Assembly: GCF_000001735.4 (NCBI RefSeq) | Contig: NC_003075.7 | Span: 17,547,001 to 17,611,000 of the forward strand | Direction of reading: 5' to 3' | Origin: Arabidopsis thaliana | Lineage: Eukaryota > Streptophyta > Magnoliopsida > Brassicales > Brassicaceae | DNA: 64,000 bases | Shown: in pieces, positions 21,859-32,721 of the stretch | Layout: every line of letters starts with the position of its first letter | How positions within the stretch are numbered: position 1 is the first letter of the stretch | Position numbers and translations under genes: made by a program | The notes under the pieces: model-generated | Told to the model about the DNA's origin: nothing | Database searches by the model: none | What the model saw: the letters and a program-made list of their open reading frames with translations, nothing else

Positions 21859-22970
21859 ATTGATCACGTTGGATTTTGGTGAGTGATGAAGTTGGCAAAT
21901 CTAGTGTGCTTAAATAGATTGAAAAACAGAACAAAAAATAGACTCAAACAAAAACCCAATTTTTTATTTTGACAAATGGACTCATTGAGGAAAACGTTAC
22001 ATGATTTTCTTGTGTCACATTTATTGTTTGTTGATATTTGGATTTTTTGACTTTTTTAACTCAGTTTCATTTGTTAATTACACATTATTTTATAGTAAAA
22101 TCACTTTGATACACCTTTATTTTGGGGAAATTGTATATTAAGGATCTTTTCCAAAAGTTTGTCCTCTATACTTTATATAGATAAAAATTTGGTGAAATAG
22201 GTTTTAAGGAAAATTAAAAACCAATTATACCCTTAATATAAAATGAATTAAAATACAGAATTGAAGAAATATGATTTTATATCTCCAATCCAAAAACTCT
22301 CAATAGAATAGAGGCTTACTTCCAAATCCCAATTATAAAACCATCTCTAATGTTGAGAACCACATGAAAGGCTCTCACCCTTTTTTAAGTTTAAATTTTG
22401 ATTTTATCAAACTTAAGAACTTGAATTAAGTTTTATCTCCTCAACCTATCACGGCTCCCTCAGCTTCCAAAATCTCTCTTCAAATAGTTTACTCTCTCAA
22501 ATTTAATCAGTTTTGATGATTTTATTTTAATCACCAAAATCAAGAAAACTCTCTCAAATTATCAAGAGAACCTTGCATTGGAGATACTTAATATCTAATT
22601 TTTTCCTTTTTTTTTGGTTTAATGCTTAAAGTTAAAACACTTTGTTATTTATTGCTAGTAGATTTCCCCGTAGCAAAATTTAGTTTTGGTTTTGTATCTT
22701 CATCATTTTTATCGCTCGTATCAGCATCGTTCAACGTGTGAGAGAACTTAAAACATTAAATTTCAAGCGTCCGCTAGAAACCAATAACATACAAGCCTCA
22801 TCAACCTTAAATATTTTAAATCACATACCCAAAATATCATCTAGGAATATAGGTTAAATATTCACATATACATTAACATACAAACATAATATTTTCACCA
22901 AAAAAAAAGAAAACATACAAACATAACTAGTTATCTAATGTATACATAGCCATTACCAAAAGTCTAAACG
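21859..22970. promoter_or_regulatory. CYP81D2 promoter and CYP81D8 3' flank
   Basis: About 1.1 kb. A TTAAATAG motif (21909-21916; CTATTTAA on the gene strand) is the likely TATA box. The stretch at about 21967-21990 is a visibly degenerate version of the W-box array found upstream of CYP81D8. The rest is AT-rich with no gene visible. Confidence 0.5.
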
Positions 22971-24678
22971 TCAAACGGACTCGTTGAAGATTTTAACAAC
23001 AGAGGGACGTGCTCTGCACATGGCTTCCAAAGGCTTGGCTTTAGGCATTGTAACACCTTTGCCTTCACTCATATCCACTTCTTCTCCAATCTTCTCCCAT
23101 TCCAAACACTGAATCAATGATCCAAGAGTCAGGTTTATAAGCCGATGAGCCAGTCCAGAACCAGGACACGCCCTTCTTCCTAACCCAAACGGCATTAGCT
23201 TCTGAGCTTCTCCTTCTTTCTCAAACCTCTCTGGCTTGAAGCTCATTGGATCATCCCATAGCTGAGGATCTCTGTGTATAGCCCACACATTGGTCAATAG
23301 TATCGTGCCACGCGGCATATCGTATCCTGCAACTTTACAATCTTCCGAGGCAACGTGAGGAAGAAGCATGGGAGCCGCAGGATAAAGGCGCAACGTTTCA
23401 GACACAATGTTTTGGAGATAAGGCAGGTTTGAGATATCTGATTCATCCATAAGCCTGTCTAAACCTATCTTTCTATCGATTTCATCTCTCGCCTTGTTCA
23501 ATACATCCGGATGGTTCAACACGTTCGACAATGCCCATTCTAACGTAACCGCTGATGTGTCGGTCCCTGCTAGTATCAAAGCCTGAAAATTGCACACATA
23601 CACGTCACTAAACTAGCATGTTTCATACCAAAATATGACAAGGAGTGATCTAAAGAATTGATCGAAAAAGGGTACTTACGAGCATGTTTCCTTTAATGAT
23701 ACGATCCGTGAAGTAATCCGGTTGGGATTCTTGCAGAGTAAGCAAGTGATCGATCATAGTGTTTCCTTTCTCCTTAGCTTCTCGTTTCTCATCAACCAAT
23801 CCTTGCAAGAACTCGTCGAGCCTACCCGCCAACTTCTTAACCCGTGTCTCGTAATCTGAAACCAACCGCAAAACCGGTAAGTAATCAACAGCGTTTCCAG
23901 CACCAGCACAAGCCACCACATCCGCTATAAGCTGCCGGACACGTTTAGCCTCCGGATCATCCTCAACACCGTCTCCGTAGTAACGTTTTCCGGCCACCAT
24001 TCTTAAAATGTTGTTGAATGTTAAGTCAGATAACATTGATTTCATATCCACTTTCACAAACTCCTACAATGACAGAACAGAGAGTCCACAAAACAGAGTA
24101 TAGTTAGAATAAAACAGAGTATTAATTAAATCCAAATTCGTGATTAAGAGCTAATTAACTAAGTTTTAAAGCTCGCTTACTTGTGAAAAGTTCCGAGAAA
24201 GACGAAACACAAGTCGTCGGATCTCGTCTTTACGAATAGACAAAAAGCTATTGAGACGGTGATTGGAGAATATCTCGACGGAGCCGATGCGGCGGAGGTT
24301 ACGCCAGTGGTCACCGTAGGAAGCTGCGATCATGGTTGTGTAATCGTACGCAACGTGTTTAGCGAGGATGAAGTTTGGTCTGTTCGCCAGTACGACGTCG
24401 TTTTTGGTGAAACATTCCTCGGCGATCGAGTGTGACGAGTTCACGAAAACGAGTCGGTTACCGAGTCGGAGGGAGAAGATCGGAGCATTGTTTAGGGATT
24501 GAGAGAGGGAGAGGAATGTGCGATGAATCGGTGGTTTGAGAAGGCGGAGATGACCAATCACCGGTAATGACCATGCCGGACTCGGAGGTAGATTTGGCTT
24601 TCGCTTGAGTTTTCCAATTAAGTAAATGAGAGAGAGAACAACGAAGAGAATTGAGAAAATTAGGGTTTTGGTTTCCAT
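22971..24678 (-). CDS. CYP81D8: Cytochrome P450 CYP81D8
   Basis: Exons 24181-24678, 23680-24063 and 22971-23582 encode 497 residues; introns are phase 0 after NFSQ and after NML. It has an N-terminal ER anchor ([17 protein letters not shown]), LPPSP hinge, WRNLRR and the I-helix [13 protein letters not shown] near residues 298-310. ExxR is ETLR at 356-359 and the haem loop [10 protein letters not shown] has Cys433. CYP81D8 is known as a strongly stress-, xenobiotic- and karrikin-responsive gene, but its substrate is not settled. The sequence upstream of its start carries four evenly spaced W-box cores (24781-24810), in keeping with inducibility. It is the last gene of the minus-strand P450 block and follows ELI1 by 361 bp. 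Confidence 0.93.
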
Positions 24679-24780
24679 GTTTTAGATCTATTTTGGTGAG
24701 TGAAGCAGTTTTGGAAACTTTTGTGGGGTTAAATAGATTAGAACAAAATTAATAAACAAAGTTCAATTTTGATTTTAGTA

Positions 24781-24810
24781 TTGACTATTTGACATTTTGA
24801 CTCATTGACC
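24781..24810 (+). promoter_or_regulatory. Array of four W-box cores with 8-bp spacing
   Basis: TTGAC occurs at 24781, 24789, 24797 and 24805, exactly every 8 bp, followed in turn by T, A, T and C. TTGAC[C/T] is the WRKY-factor W-box; three of the four match it fully. The array lies 103-132 bp upstream of the CYP81D8 start and about 50 bp beyond its probable TATA motif (24728-24735). Confidence 0.65.
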
Positions 24811-24930
24811 AATGTTCTCGAAGTAGCAAAATCTGACTTGATTCTATCTTTATGGTTACAAAAGTCAAGTCTTGTTCCTCAAGAAAGTTTGAAAAATAGT
24901 CCTCGTTTCAACTTCACAAATAATGCCCTC

Positions 24931-24936
24931 CACGTG
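24931..24936. promoter_or_regulatory. G-box CACGTG between CYP81D8 and ELI1
   Basis: Palindromic bHLH/bZIP core about 250 bp upstream of the CYP81D8 start. Confidence 0.45.
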
Positions 24937-25039
24937 TTCAACATAATTCCCATGAAAGAATGATATTTAGATAATCCAACTAAATTTGTTCACTTTGATC
25001 TTCTTTTCACGTACAAATTACAATGTGTGGTGTTTGGTT

Positions 25040-26938
25040 TTACCAGAAATCGCCACAAGAGCAAGAACCATCTGTGAAATGATGGAACCTATTCCGATCT
25101 CTCATAACGATTTTCCGTCCTGTGATTTTCGATATCAGTTTTGTCACCGTATGACAATCAGAACATACTCGTAGGTTCTTGAATATTTTCAAGGGACTTC
25201 CCGGTTTGGTGCTGATTAGACCGTATGCAATCGCGAGTCTCTCGCTGTGAACTTGTAGAGATTGCTCTTTCTCTGTCTCTTCAAGATCCTGCAAGACTGT
25301 GTTTGTATTTGGAACATAACCATGAGACTTGATCCGCTCGCTGATCTTTCTTAGCATTGTGTAAATTTCTTTGCTTTTCGAGTGTTCTCTATCTCCAGCT
25401 CGGAATTCATGAACTTTGTTTTCGATTTCTATGGTGCTTATACCAGGCTCCTTCACTATTCCTTTCTCCTTCATCAAGTTCCTCACTTTTGCAACACCTT
25501 CATAATCACCCACCGATGCATATATGTTCGAAAGAAGAACATAAATTCCTGAGTTTTTGATGTTTAGTCCAATGAGATACTCTGCAATTTCCTTGCCTAA
25601 CACAAAATCTCCATGAAGTTTACAGCTTCCGAGAACAGAACTCCATAAGACAGAATCAGCATCCATGTTCATGTTTTTTATGGTTTCGTAAGCCCGTTTT
25701 AACTGGCCAGCACGACCGAGTAGACTGACCAAGCATCCATAATGTTCAATCTTGGGTTTAATCCCATACTCTTGTCCCATTGACTCAAAGATTCTTATCC
25801 CTTCGTTTACTAAACCAGCGTGAGCACAAGCCTGAAGTGTTCCTATGAAAGTTATATCCGTTGGTTGCAACCCTGTGATCCCTTGCATCTCATTAAACAA
25901 TCTCAATGCATCTTGGCTATAACCGTGCATTGCATAACCAGCAATCATCGCATTCCACGCCACGATATCCTTCCTTGGAGTATCGTTAAAAACTAAAACT
26001 GCCTCTTCCAAACTCCCACATTTGCTATACATATCAATCAAACCCGTACATACTTTAACATTGAGCCTAATACGACTGCTCTTGACAAAAACATGGATCC
26101 AACGCCCAGTTTCCAGCGCTCCAATCTGCGAACACGCTGAAAGAGCAGCTACAACGGTTATTTCATCAGGTTTTGGTTTACCTTCGGCCAAAAGTTTCTG
26201 AAATAGCATCAGAGCGTCATTAGGGAACCCATGTTGAGCGTATCCATCAATCATCACGTTCCAAGAAACAATGTCTCTCTCACACATACTATCGAACAAA
26301 GCTCTCGCAGCCTCGACGTTCCCCTGCTTTGCGTAGCAGGTGATCATAGCTGTAGAAGAAACGAGACTCCTCTCAGGCATTCTATCGAACACTTTCTGGG
26401 CAGATACCACATCTCCTCCTTTCGCATAAACGTCGACGAGACCAGTCGCCACGTAAGGATCAATCCCCAATCCGAATTTAAGAACATGGGTATGGATCAA
26501 TTTTCCGGACTTAGTTGAGCAAGATTTCAAAAGCGACGAGAAAGTAAACTCATTGGGGTTGATTTCAGAAGAAAGCAATTGAACATAAAGCAGGAAGGCT
26601 TGGTCTTTGAGGCCGTTAATGGAGGCAGTGTTGATTGCGGCGGTGAAGAGGAACAAGTCTGGATCGATCGTCTGGTGAAATAAAGCCAACGAGTGGCGAA
26701 TTTTGCCGTGGGAAGCGTATGCACGGTGGAGCTTGAGGTTTAGAACTGGGTAACGAGGGTGGAGGAGGAGGTTATGACGGAGAATAGCTGCGTGGATTTG
26801 GAGCACTTCATCTACTGATTGCGATTTGTCGATTAGAACTGCAAGTTTCTCTGGCGGCGGAAGGCGGAATCTGGCGGTTGCGGTGGTGGATAACTGATTC
26901 TGCGGTAGTGACGTGGCGAGAAGTGGTGACGAAGCCAT
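25040..26938 (-). CDS. ELI1: PPR protein with E and DYW domains (plastid RNA-editing factor ELI1)
   Basis: An intronless gene of 632 residues. The N-terminus is Ser/Thr/Ala-rich and poor in acidic residues, like a plastid transit peptide. Pentatricopeptide repeats of the PLS type follow from about residue 100 to 440 (e.g. GLVDVYAKGGDVVSAQKVFD, NVMIDGYAQHGFPNDALMLF, GLIDMYSKCGSLEEAVLVFN). Then come E/E+ motifs and a DYW deaminase-like domain at about 535-632. Zinc-site residues are HSE at 564-566 and CSDC at 592-595. The protein ends in CSCGDFW, so the terminal triplet is DFW, not DYW. DYW-class PPRs bind organelle transcripts in a sequence-specific way and direct C-to-U editing. This locus is, to my recollection, the ELI1 factor for an ndhB site; the symbol is less certain than the class. 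Confidence 0.9.
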   Translation of the reverse strand: MASSPLLATSLPQNQLSTTATARFRLPPPEKLAVLIDKSQSVDEVLQIHAAILRHNLLLHPRYPVLNLKLHRAYASHGKIRHSLALFHQTIDPDLFLFTAAINTASINGLKDQAFLLYVQLLSSEINPNEFTFSSLLKSCSTKSGKLIHTHVLKFGLGIDPYVATGLVDVYAKGGDVVSAQKVFDRMPERSLVSSTAMITCYAKQGNVEAARALFDSMCERDIVSWNVMIDGYAQHGFPNDALMLFQKLLAEGKPKPDEITVVAALSACSQIGALETGRWIHVFVKSSRIRLNVKVCTGLIDMYSKCGSLEEAVLVFNDTPRKDIVAWNAMIAGYAMHGYSQDALRLFNEMQGITGLQPTDITFIGTLQACAHAGLVNEGIRIFESMGQEYGIKPKIEHYGCLVSLLGRAGQLKRAYETIKNMNMDADSVLWSSVLGSCKLHGDFVLGKEIAEYLIGLNIKNSGIYVLLSNIYASVGDYEGVAKVRNLMKEKGIVKEPGISTIEIENKVHEFRAGDREHSKSKEIYTMLRKISERIKSHGYVPNTNTVLQDLEETEKEQSLQVHSERLAIAYGLISTKPGSPLKIFKNLRVCSDCHTVTKLISKITGRKIVMRDRNRFHHFTDGSCSCGDFW

Positions 26939-27198
26939 CTTCTAAATTTCCAATAAAATGGGTTTAATTCATTAATGTTGCTTTGAAAAACTTCAGGCCC
27001 GTATGTTAATGGAATAGGCCCATTATTCTTGATCAATTACAGGCCCATCTTATAAATTTAAAGATGAAGACGAGACGAGTAAATGTAGCTAATTAATTAA
27101 ATTATACTGTATTTTTAAAATTCACAAGCCAAGACAAATCGTGGAAAGAAAAAACAGCATATAGAGCATATAGTATAGTAAACTAAAGGGATAAAAAA

Positions 27199-27260
27199 GA
27201 TTTTGGTTGGGGCAAAGAGATCAAAGAAAGATTTTGGTTGAGACAAAGAGATCAAAGAAA
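27199..27260. repeat. Two tandem copies of a 31-bp unit
   Basis: Unit 1 at 27199-27229 and unit 2 at 27230-27260 both begin GATTTTGGTTG and end GATCAAAGAAA; two mismatches separate them. Confidence 0.85.
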
Positions 27261-27911
27261 TTTTACAATATATGCATGTTCCTACAACTAAAGTAATAGT
27301 CAAGAAGATTAAAATTTTACATTTGTAATCAAAAAAGGAAAGAAGAGGGACAAAACCTAGAGGGGAGTGAAAAGAAAAAGAAAAAAAGTGGGAACGAGAC
27401 AAAAGGTGTAAGAAGAAGAGACATATTAATTGTGTCTACAGAACTAAAGCTATGTTCTGTGTTCCGACCTTAGTCATGTGACGTTCCCGTCAACTTCTGT
27501 TTTAATTAAATTCTTTTTACTTGTAGAAATTACGTGAGAAAAAAATATAGATATTGTAGAAGTAAATTCTAGAGAAAATTTGAACTATATATTCGTTTCC
27601 GGTTGAAGTTTTAATGTTGGAATCTAATACTATCTAAAATTCCACGGTAACCATCCATTTATATTTGTAACACGAGTGTAAAAGACAACGACCAAGAGTC
27701 CAAGACTATAACAAAAATTGATTTTAGATATTTACATCGAAAAAAAAGTAGAGAATATTAGAAAGAATTGAACACTGAAACTGGACGTGTCGCGAAAACG
27801 AAAGCGACTGAAGAGAAAGTGTTCGGTAGTTGGATTGCTACGGCCTAATTTGCCGTAACACTCTACCATACTTGGTCCATTCTTGTTTAGTATAAATTAA
27901 ACGTATATATA

Positions 27912-27963
27912 ACGTATACGTATTAATGTTTAAAAAAACGTATACGTACTAATGTTTGAAAAA
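27912..27963. repeat. Two tandem copies of a 26-bp unit containing ACGTATACGT
   Basis: Units start at 27912 and 27938. Each opens with the palindrome ACGTATACGT followed by TAATGTTT; two mismatches. Confidence 0.85.
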
Positions 27964-28334
27964 CATTGTGATGAAGTTTGATTTATTAAAAAGTCAATAC
28001 CTTTTCAAGCCCTCTGACATTGAAACATATTAAACATATATATTGGCAAAACCATTAGCTAGAACTAAGGTTATGTAAAATTAGTCACTTTATAATATAG
28101 ATTATAGAATACTTTTGTGTGCGGCGTTCCAAATAAAAAAAATTTATGTCACGGACTGATATTAATCTTGTCCCCTCGACCGTTTTTTTTGTTTAAAGAA
28201 GACAATATTAATCCTGCATTCGAATAGATAGGTCGAGTTGTTAATTTGGAAAACCAATAATATATTCTAGGGGGTTTCGTATACGAGTAAAATTTCCTGA
28301 TCATAGCTTGTAAGAATCTTTTGATTGTTATATC

Positions 28335-28381
28335 ATCTAGGAAGTCTAAATTGCACCCAAAAAAAATCTAGGAAGTCTAAA
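28335..28381. repeat. 16-bp direct repeat
   Basis: ATCTAGGAAGTCTAAA occurs at 28335-28350 and 28366-28381, separated by an A-rich spacer. Confidence 0.8.
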
Positions 28382-31300
28382 GTCTTAGTAGATAAGTTGT
28401 TTTTTTTCCTTCTCAACTTTTTGGTCAAAATAAGCATATATAAGTTTATTCAAACATTTTGAAGTTCCCAAACAGGTTAAATTATCATGGTATTTAACTG
28501 GCCAGTGTATCAGCGGCTTTGATCATAACCCAATTCCATGAGTTGATTTCTTTACATGAATTTGTTTTGGAACATATTTATGTACAATTTGTTAAAACGT
28601 AACTAGATCTATTTCAAAATATATCAGCTTTGAATCTCTTATAGTGAGAACAGCATGATTAAGGTTTCAATACTGAACAAATATATACTGAATTTTTGTA
28701 AAATCAAAGAAGTTATTTAACATTTTATGAGTTGCGCAGTCTATCCTACAAAAATTTCTTATATTGTACGTAAAACCCTTGTGTATGTATATATAATAAA
28801 ACTATGTTTGGGAGAAATAAGACAACTTCTTACTACTGGTTGATGGATACCTATCAGCTCGAAATTAAAGTATATTATTGTGTCCACGGAAAAAAAAAGT
28901 AGAAAACGCATTATTTGTTTCTCCTTGTACAGAAAAATCAGCAAAAAATGTAAGTAAGAGAAGAGAGAACGAAAAAACAGAAATGACAGGACAATTGTAA
29001 AGAAGAAACAACGACAGTGTTTGCCCATAAACTTATGCTTTTGTCTTTACGGTATCTTTGATATCGAAACATGTACAATTGTTTCGAAATAAAAATAAGA
29101 AAAAACTCATGCTTTTGCCTTTTAAATGCATTTTATGTTTGTTCTTTACTTTTATTGAAAGCTCGATCATTATGGGTTTTTTTTTTTCATTCAAATTATA
29201 TCGAAAATAAATCTCCTAAATTGCGAAAATAATAGTGACATATCAACGTAAAGTGTGTCTACTTCTTTAAACAGGATCTGTTCACATGCATGCAGTAAAG
29301 ATATATATGCATATATAGATTGAATAGGACCAATTATGGCGACGTACATGCATGTGCCTATAAATTATCTTCTCACAATGCACCAATTATTTATGGATTA
29401 TCACTTCTTTTAAGCTATGATTATGGAACGTTACTTAATTATGGATAGAGTCCTGTTTAATTCGAAACACTCTCAATTGCATGTAATAATACACTCAAAT
29501 TCAGTGATTATTTCTCCTTTTTAACATAATTGCTGGTTTCCATATTTTCACTATGCATCACGTAAACACGTGAAAGACTTGGTTGTTATAATATTGTAAA
29601 TAAGTGGTGAATTTTCGTATCCTCCCACCTCGCATGCGGTATATTTTGTTTGTGTGTTGATAAAGTTGAACTGGAAAAATCAAATTGTCGTATATATAAG
29701 TACAGAAAAACTTAAAGCTGTCGAAATTATTGGCGGAATGGTTGTTGCCAAGAAGGGTCCCAAGTCTATATTATCCAAAGATATCTTCACAAATATCGTC
29801 AGCAACGAAAAACCATAAAATAAATAGTAACGACGCCATGCCTTCTTTGGATCTAATCTATATATCTCTCTCTTTAACATAGAATAATCGTGTTCTTTTT
29901 TCTTTTTTTCTTTTTTGATAGAAGTTGAATTGGTCAAATTTTAGTTTGTACAAAACTAAATTCGCTTACTAGATGTTTTTTTTTATGATCAAGGAAATCT
30001 CAGGCAAAAAAAGTAAACCAATCATTAACATATGTAAAAAAAACTGTAATAATATGTTGAAAAATAGTCACACATTGAAAAGACTAATCATTTTTATTTT
30101 TATCCTCTGTTTGATTTTTGTTCTATAAAATCTACCAAAACTATCGCCAAAAGTAATCTAATGATCATGACATTATCACTCATTCAACTATGGCGTCCAG
30201 TAAATGGGCTAGATTGAATTAAATGTGCGAGTTATAAATTTTGATTGTCAAATTTGGATTTTAAAATGGTCGTGGAATATTATCATTTATCAGTACTATT
30301 GCCTACCTAATTCAAGGGTCAACTTGAGTACTGTATAATATTGACTTTAATTATATATGGACAATTGACAACAAATTAACGTAAAAAGGACCATATAAAA
30401 CACCCTATGTTTTACTGTCTATATGAACATCTATTTCAAATTTGTTTTGAAATTTACATAATATGTTACATACTAATTAATTGAATGGTAATTTTGTACA
30501 GGGGACAATAAATATCTTTTAGTGAATAAGAATCAGCCTTCCAAAAATATATTGATAATAATTATTATTATAGTAGTCAGCAGCCTTCGAATATATCTAC
30601 TATTCATATAAGAAAAAGCTAATGCCGTTAAAACAAAATCCTACTAATATATGAGATAGTTGAAGTGACTATTCTAATGAACAATTTGCTCCAGAAGAAA
30701 ATTTGTTCCCGAAATGTCTAATCAAAGATAATGCATTATCCGTGCGATTAGCCTCTTCCTAAAATAGCGACCAACGTCTTTTTATTTCGTTAAGTTATTT
30801 ATAATTATTGGTCCCTTTGGCTTTTTAATCTTATTGTTAATATTAGTACTATTTAATCAAGGCCCACATGTCGAGCGACCCAACGCCATGACCGAATTTA
30901 TATTCTATCAAATATGCATATATCATATTGTTTATAAATGGTCTTGGTGTTGAAACATAAATGTATATACAGTTGATGCATTCGTTTAAAAAAATTCCAG
31001 AGTCCTATTGTGGTAAAGAAATAGACTATATATAATATAGTGAAAACTAGTGTTGTATGTCTATAACTTCAAATTAGTCTATTTCAGTTTTGACAAATCG
31101 TTATCCAATAAACAAAATTTAGTAATCATACCAAAAATGTAGAAACCTAATTCAATCTGCACTGCGGCATACCATTTAAACCCCGAATGATTAAACTTTA
31201 TTCATTGGTGATTTTTTTTTTCTTAGTTTGAAAATATGGTTTACCTAAACAACGGAAAACAAAGAAGAATAAAGTTTTGATGAATTATTGCAAACACAAC

Positions 31301-32012
31301 TACACAAGGAACAACAAGTAGGAGATTAAAGTCTCGAAACCATATTAAAAGGAGATTGGTGACATAAGTGCTCTGTAATTACCGTTGTTTGTAAAAAGAA
31401 CGAATTTTCAGGAAAAAAATAAAATGAATTAAATGGAGCAAGTTGGGGAGGGTACAGCACGAGCGACGATCATGAAGCCAATTACCAAATGAAATTGTGA
31501 TTTAGGGTGCTGATATTCATAAACTTGGGTTAAGTCGTTGTTTAAAATTGTGTTTTGGCTGTTAGCGATGAATTATAGTAAAACAAGAAAGAGTTCTAGT
31601 AAAAAACAAAAATTGCTTAGTACTAATAAATTTCACAAGACCATTCACACTATACAACAATAATCCTTCGTTGCCAGCAGTCTAATGGGACTGTGTTATA
31701 GGTTAATCTCTCTTTCACGGACTATTAATTTTTGGCTCAACCTCAATGTAATTTATTTAAATTATATTTCAACGCATACACGTGAATTTATACATCTTTT
31801 CATAGGATTTGCAATTCCGGATTCTCATCCGTCCTAGGAGGTTGTATATGTATATTATTGGTAACTACAGCATTAAACAACTTTAACACTAAGTACGATG
31901 ATATTATATGTACATGTACGTATGCTATAGATTGATATAAGAAAAAAGTAAAGAGAGAGCGGATGATTGTTGATTGAACTAATTAACAATAGTGTATTAG
32001 GTAGGCTTGTAT

Positions 32013-32633
32013 CCGACAGTCAACTTAAACTTCATAGTTGAAACCAATAAAACCAGAAGAAAAAAAATTTATATACTAATCATAATCAGCATGATGTTAG
32101 ACGATTTGATATCTAACTTTCTTCGTTATGATAGAGAAATAATATTCGCAATAAATCACATATAAAAAAAATTACTTTACGTCATAGATTATCAACTTGC
32201 CTCCAAACACAACAACATGATCCCCTACGCTACAATACATAATATGAAAAATAAATTAATCGTTGATTAACTTAAAGTCACTCCGTTAATAACGTTATAA
32301 GCAAAGCTTATTAGTTTTTTTGACCGTCATTATCGACGACCAAACAAAGAAAGAGTCCCAACAAATTATGCCACGTAAGTCCAGAACGACGCCTATGAAA
32401 CCAATAAGACAAAAATTCAAAAACCAAAACATCCGTGAAAACTCTTACGTGGCGGTGACATGTGGGTCCCTTATGTCTCCATTAACTAACATAAGCTTAT
32501 TGTCGACTGTACCTTTTGTCCCCCGTCTCGGCTACAACCCTGTGACAAACAAAGATCAAGTCAAAATATCTAACCTAAAGTACTCTCGTCCACGTGGACA
32601 TTGCTGACGTGGAACTTCTCCCTTCTATAAATA
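32013..32633 (+). promoter_or_regulatory. GH3.2 auxin-response promoter
   Basis: Auxin-response elements seen: TGTCGG on the minus strand at 32013-32018, TGTCTC at 32474-32479, and TGTC cores near 32501 and 32518. A perfect 12-bp palindrome centred on a G-box (GTCCACGTGGAC) lies at 32588-32599. The bZIP hybrid site TGACGTGG is at 32605-32612, and the TATA box TATAAATA at 32626-32633, 89 bp before the start codon. GH3 promoters are known to combine ARF sites with G-box/bZIP sites. Confidence 0.7.
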
Positions 32634-32721
32634 CAGGCTTCTCTTCGCCGAATTATACTCATCAAACGAGTAAAACATTTGCTAATATTAAACACTTTTT
32701 CTTTTAGAAAAAAAAACAAAT

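Larger units (their letters stand above)
26939..32012. other. Gene-free AT-rich interval between ELI1 and GH3.2
   Basis: About 5 kb before the recognisable GH3.2 promoter. All ORFs are under 100 codons and look random (for example 27115-27402 and 29680-29937, both minus). I see no tRNA, no transposon ends and no P450 relic. It holds short tandem repeats (listed separately) and two CATGCATG-type RY motifs near 29285 and 29350. It may contain distal GH3.2 regulatory DNA or non-coding transcripts, which cannot be judged from sequence alone. Confidence 0.55.

Noticed and set aside
29280-29360. Two CATGCATG (RY) motifs 60 bp apart
   Set aside because: RY motifs are common by chance in AT-rich plant DNA and the nearest genes are kilobases away.
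32320-32607. 95-codon ORF upstream of GH3.2
   Set aside because: It lies inside the promoter with its auxin-response and G-box sites, shows no motif and ends before the TATA box.
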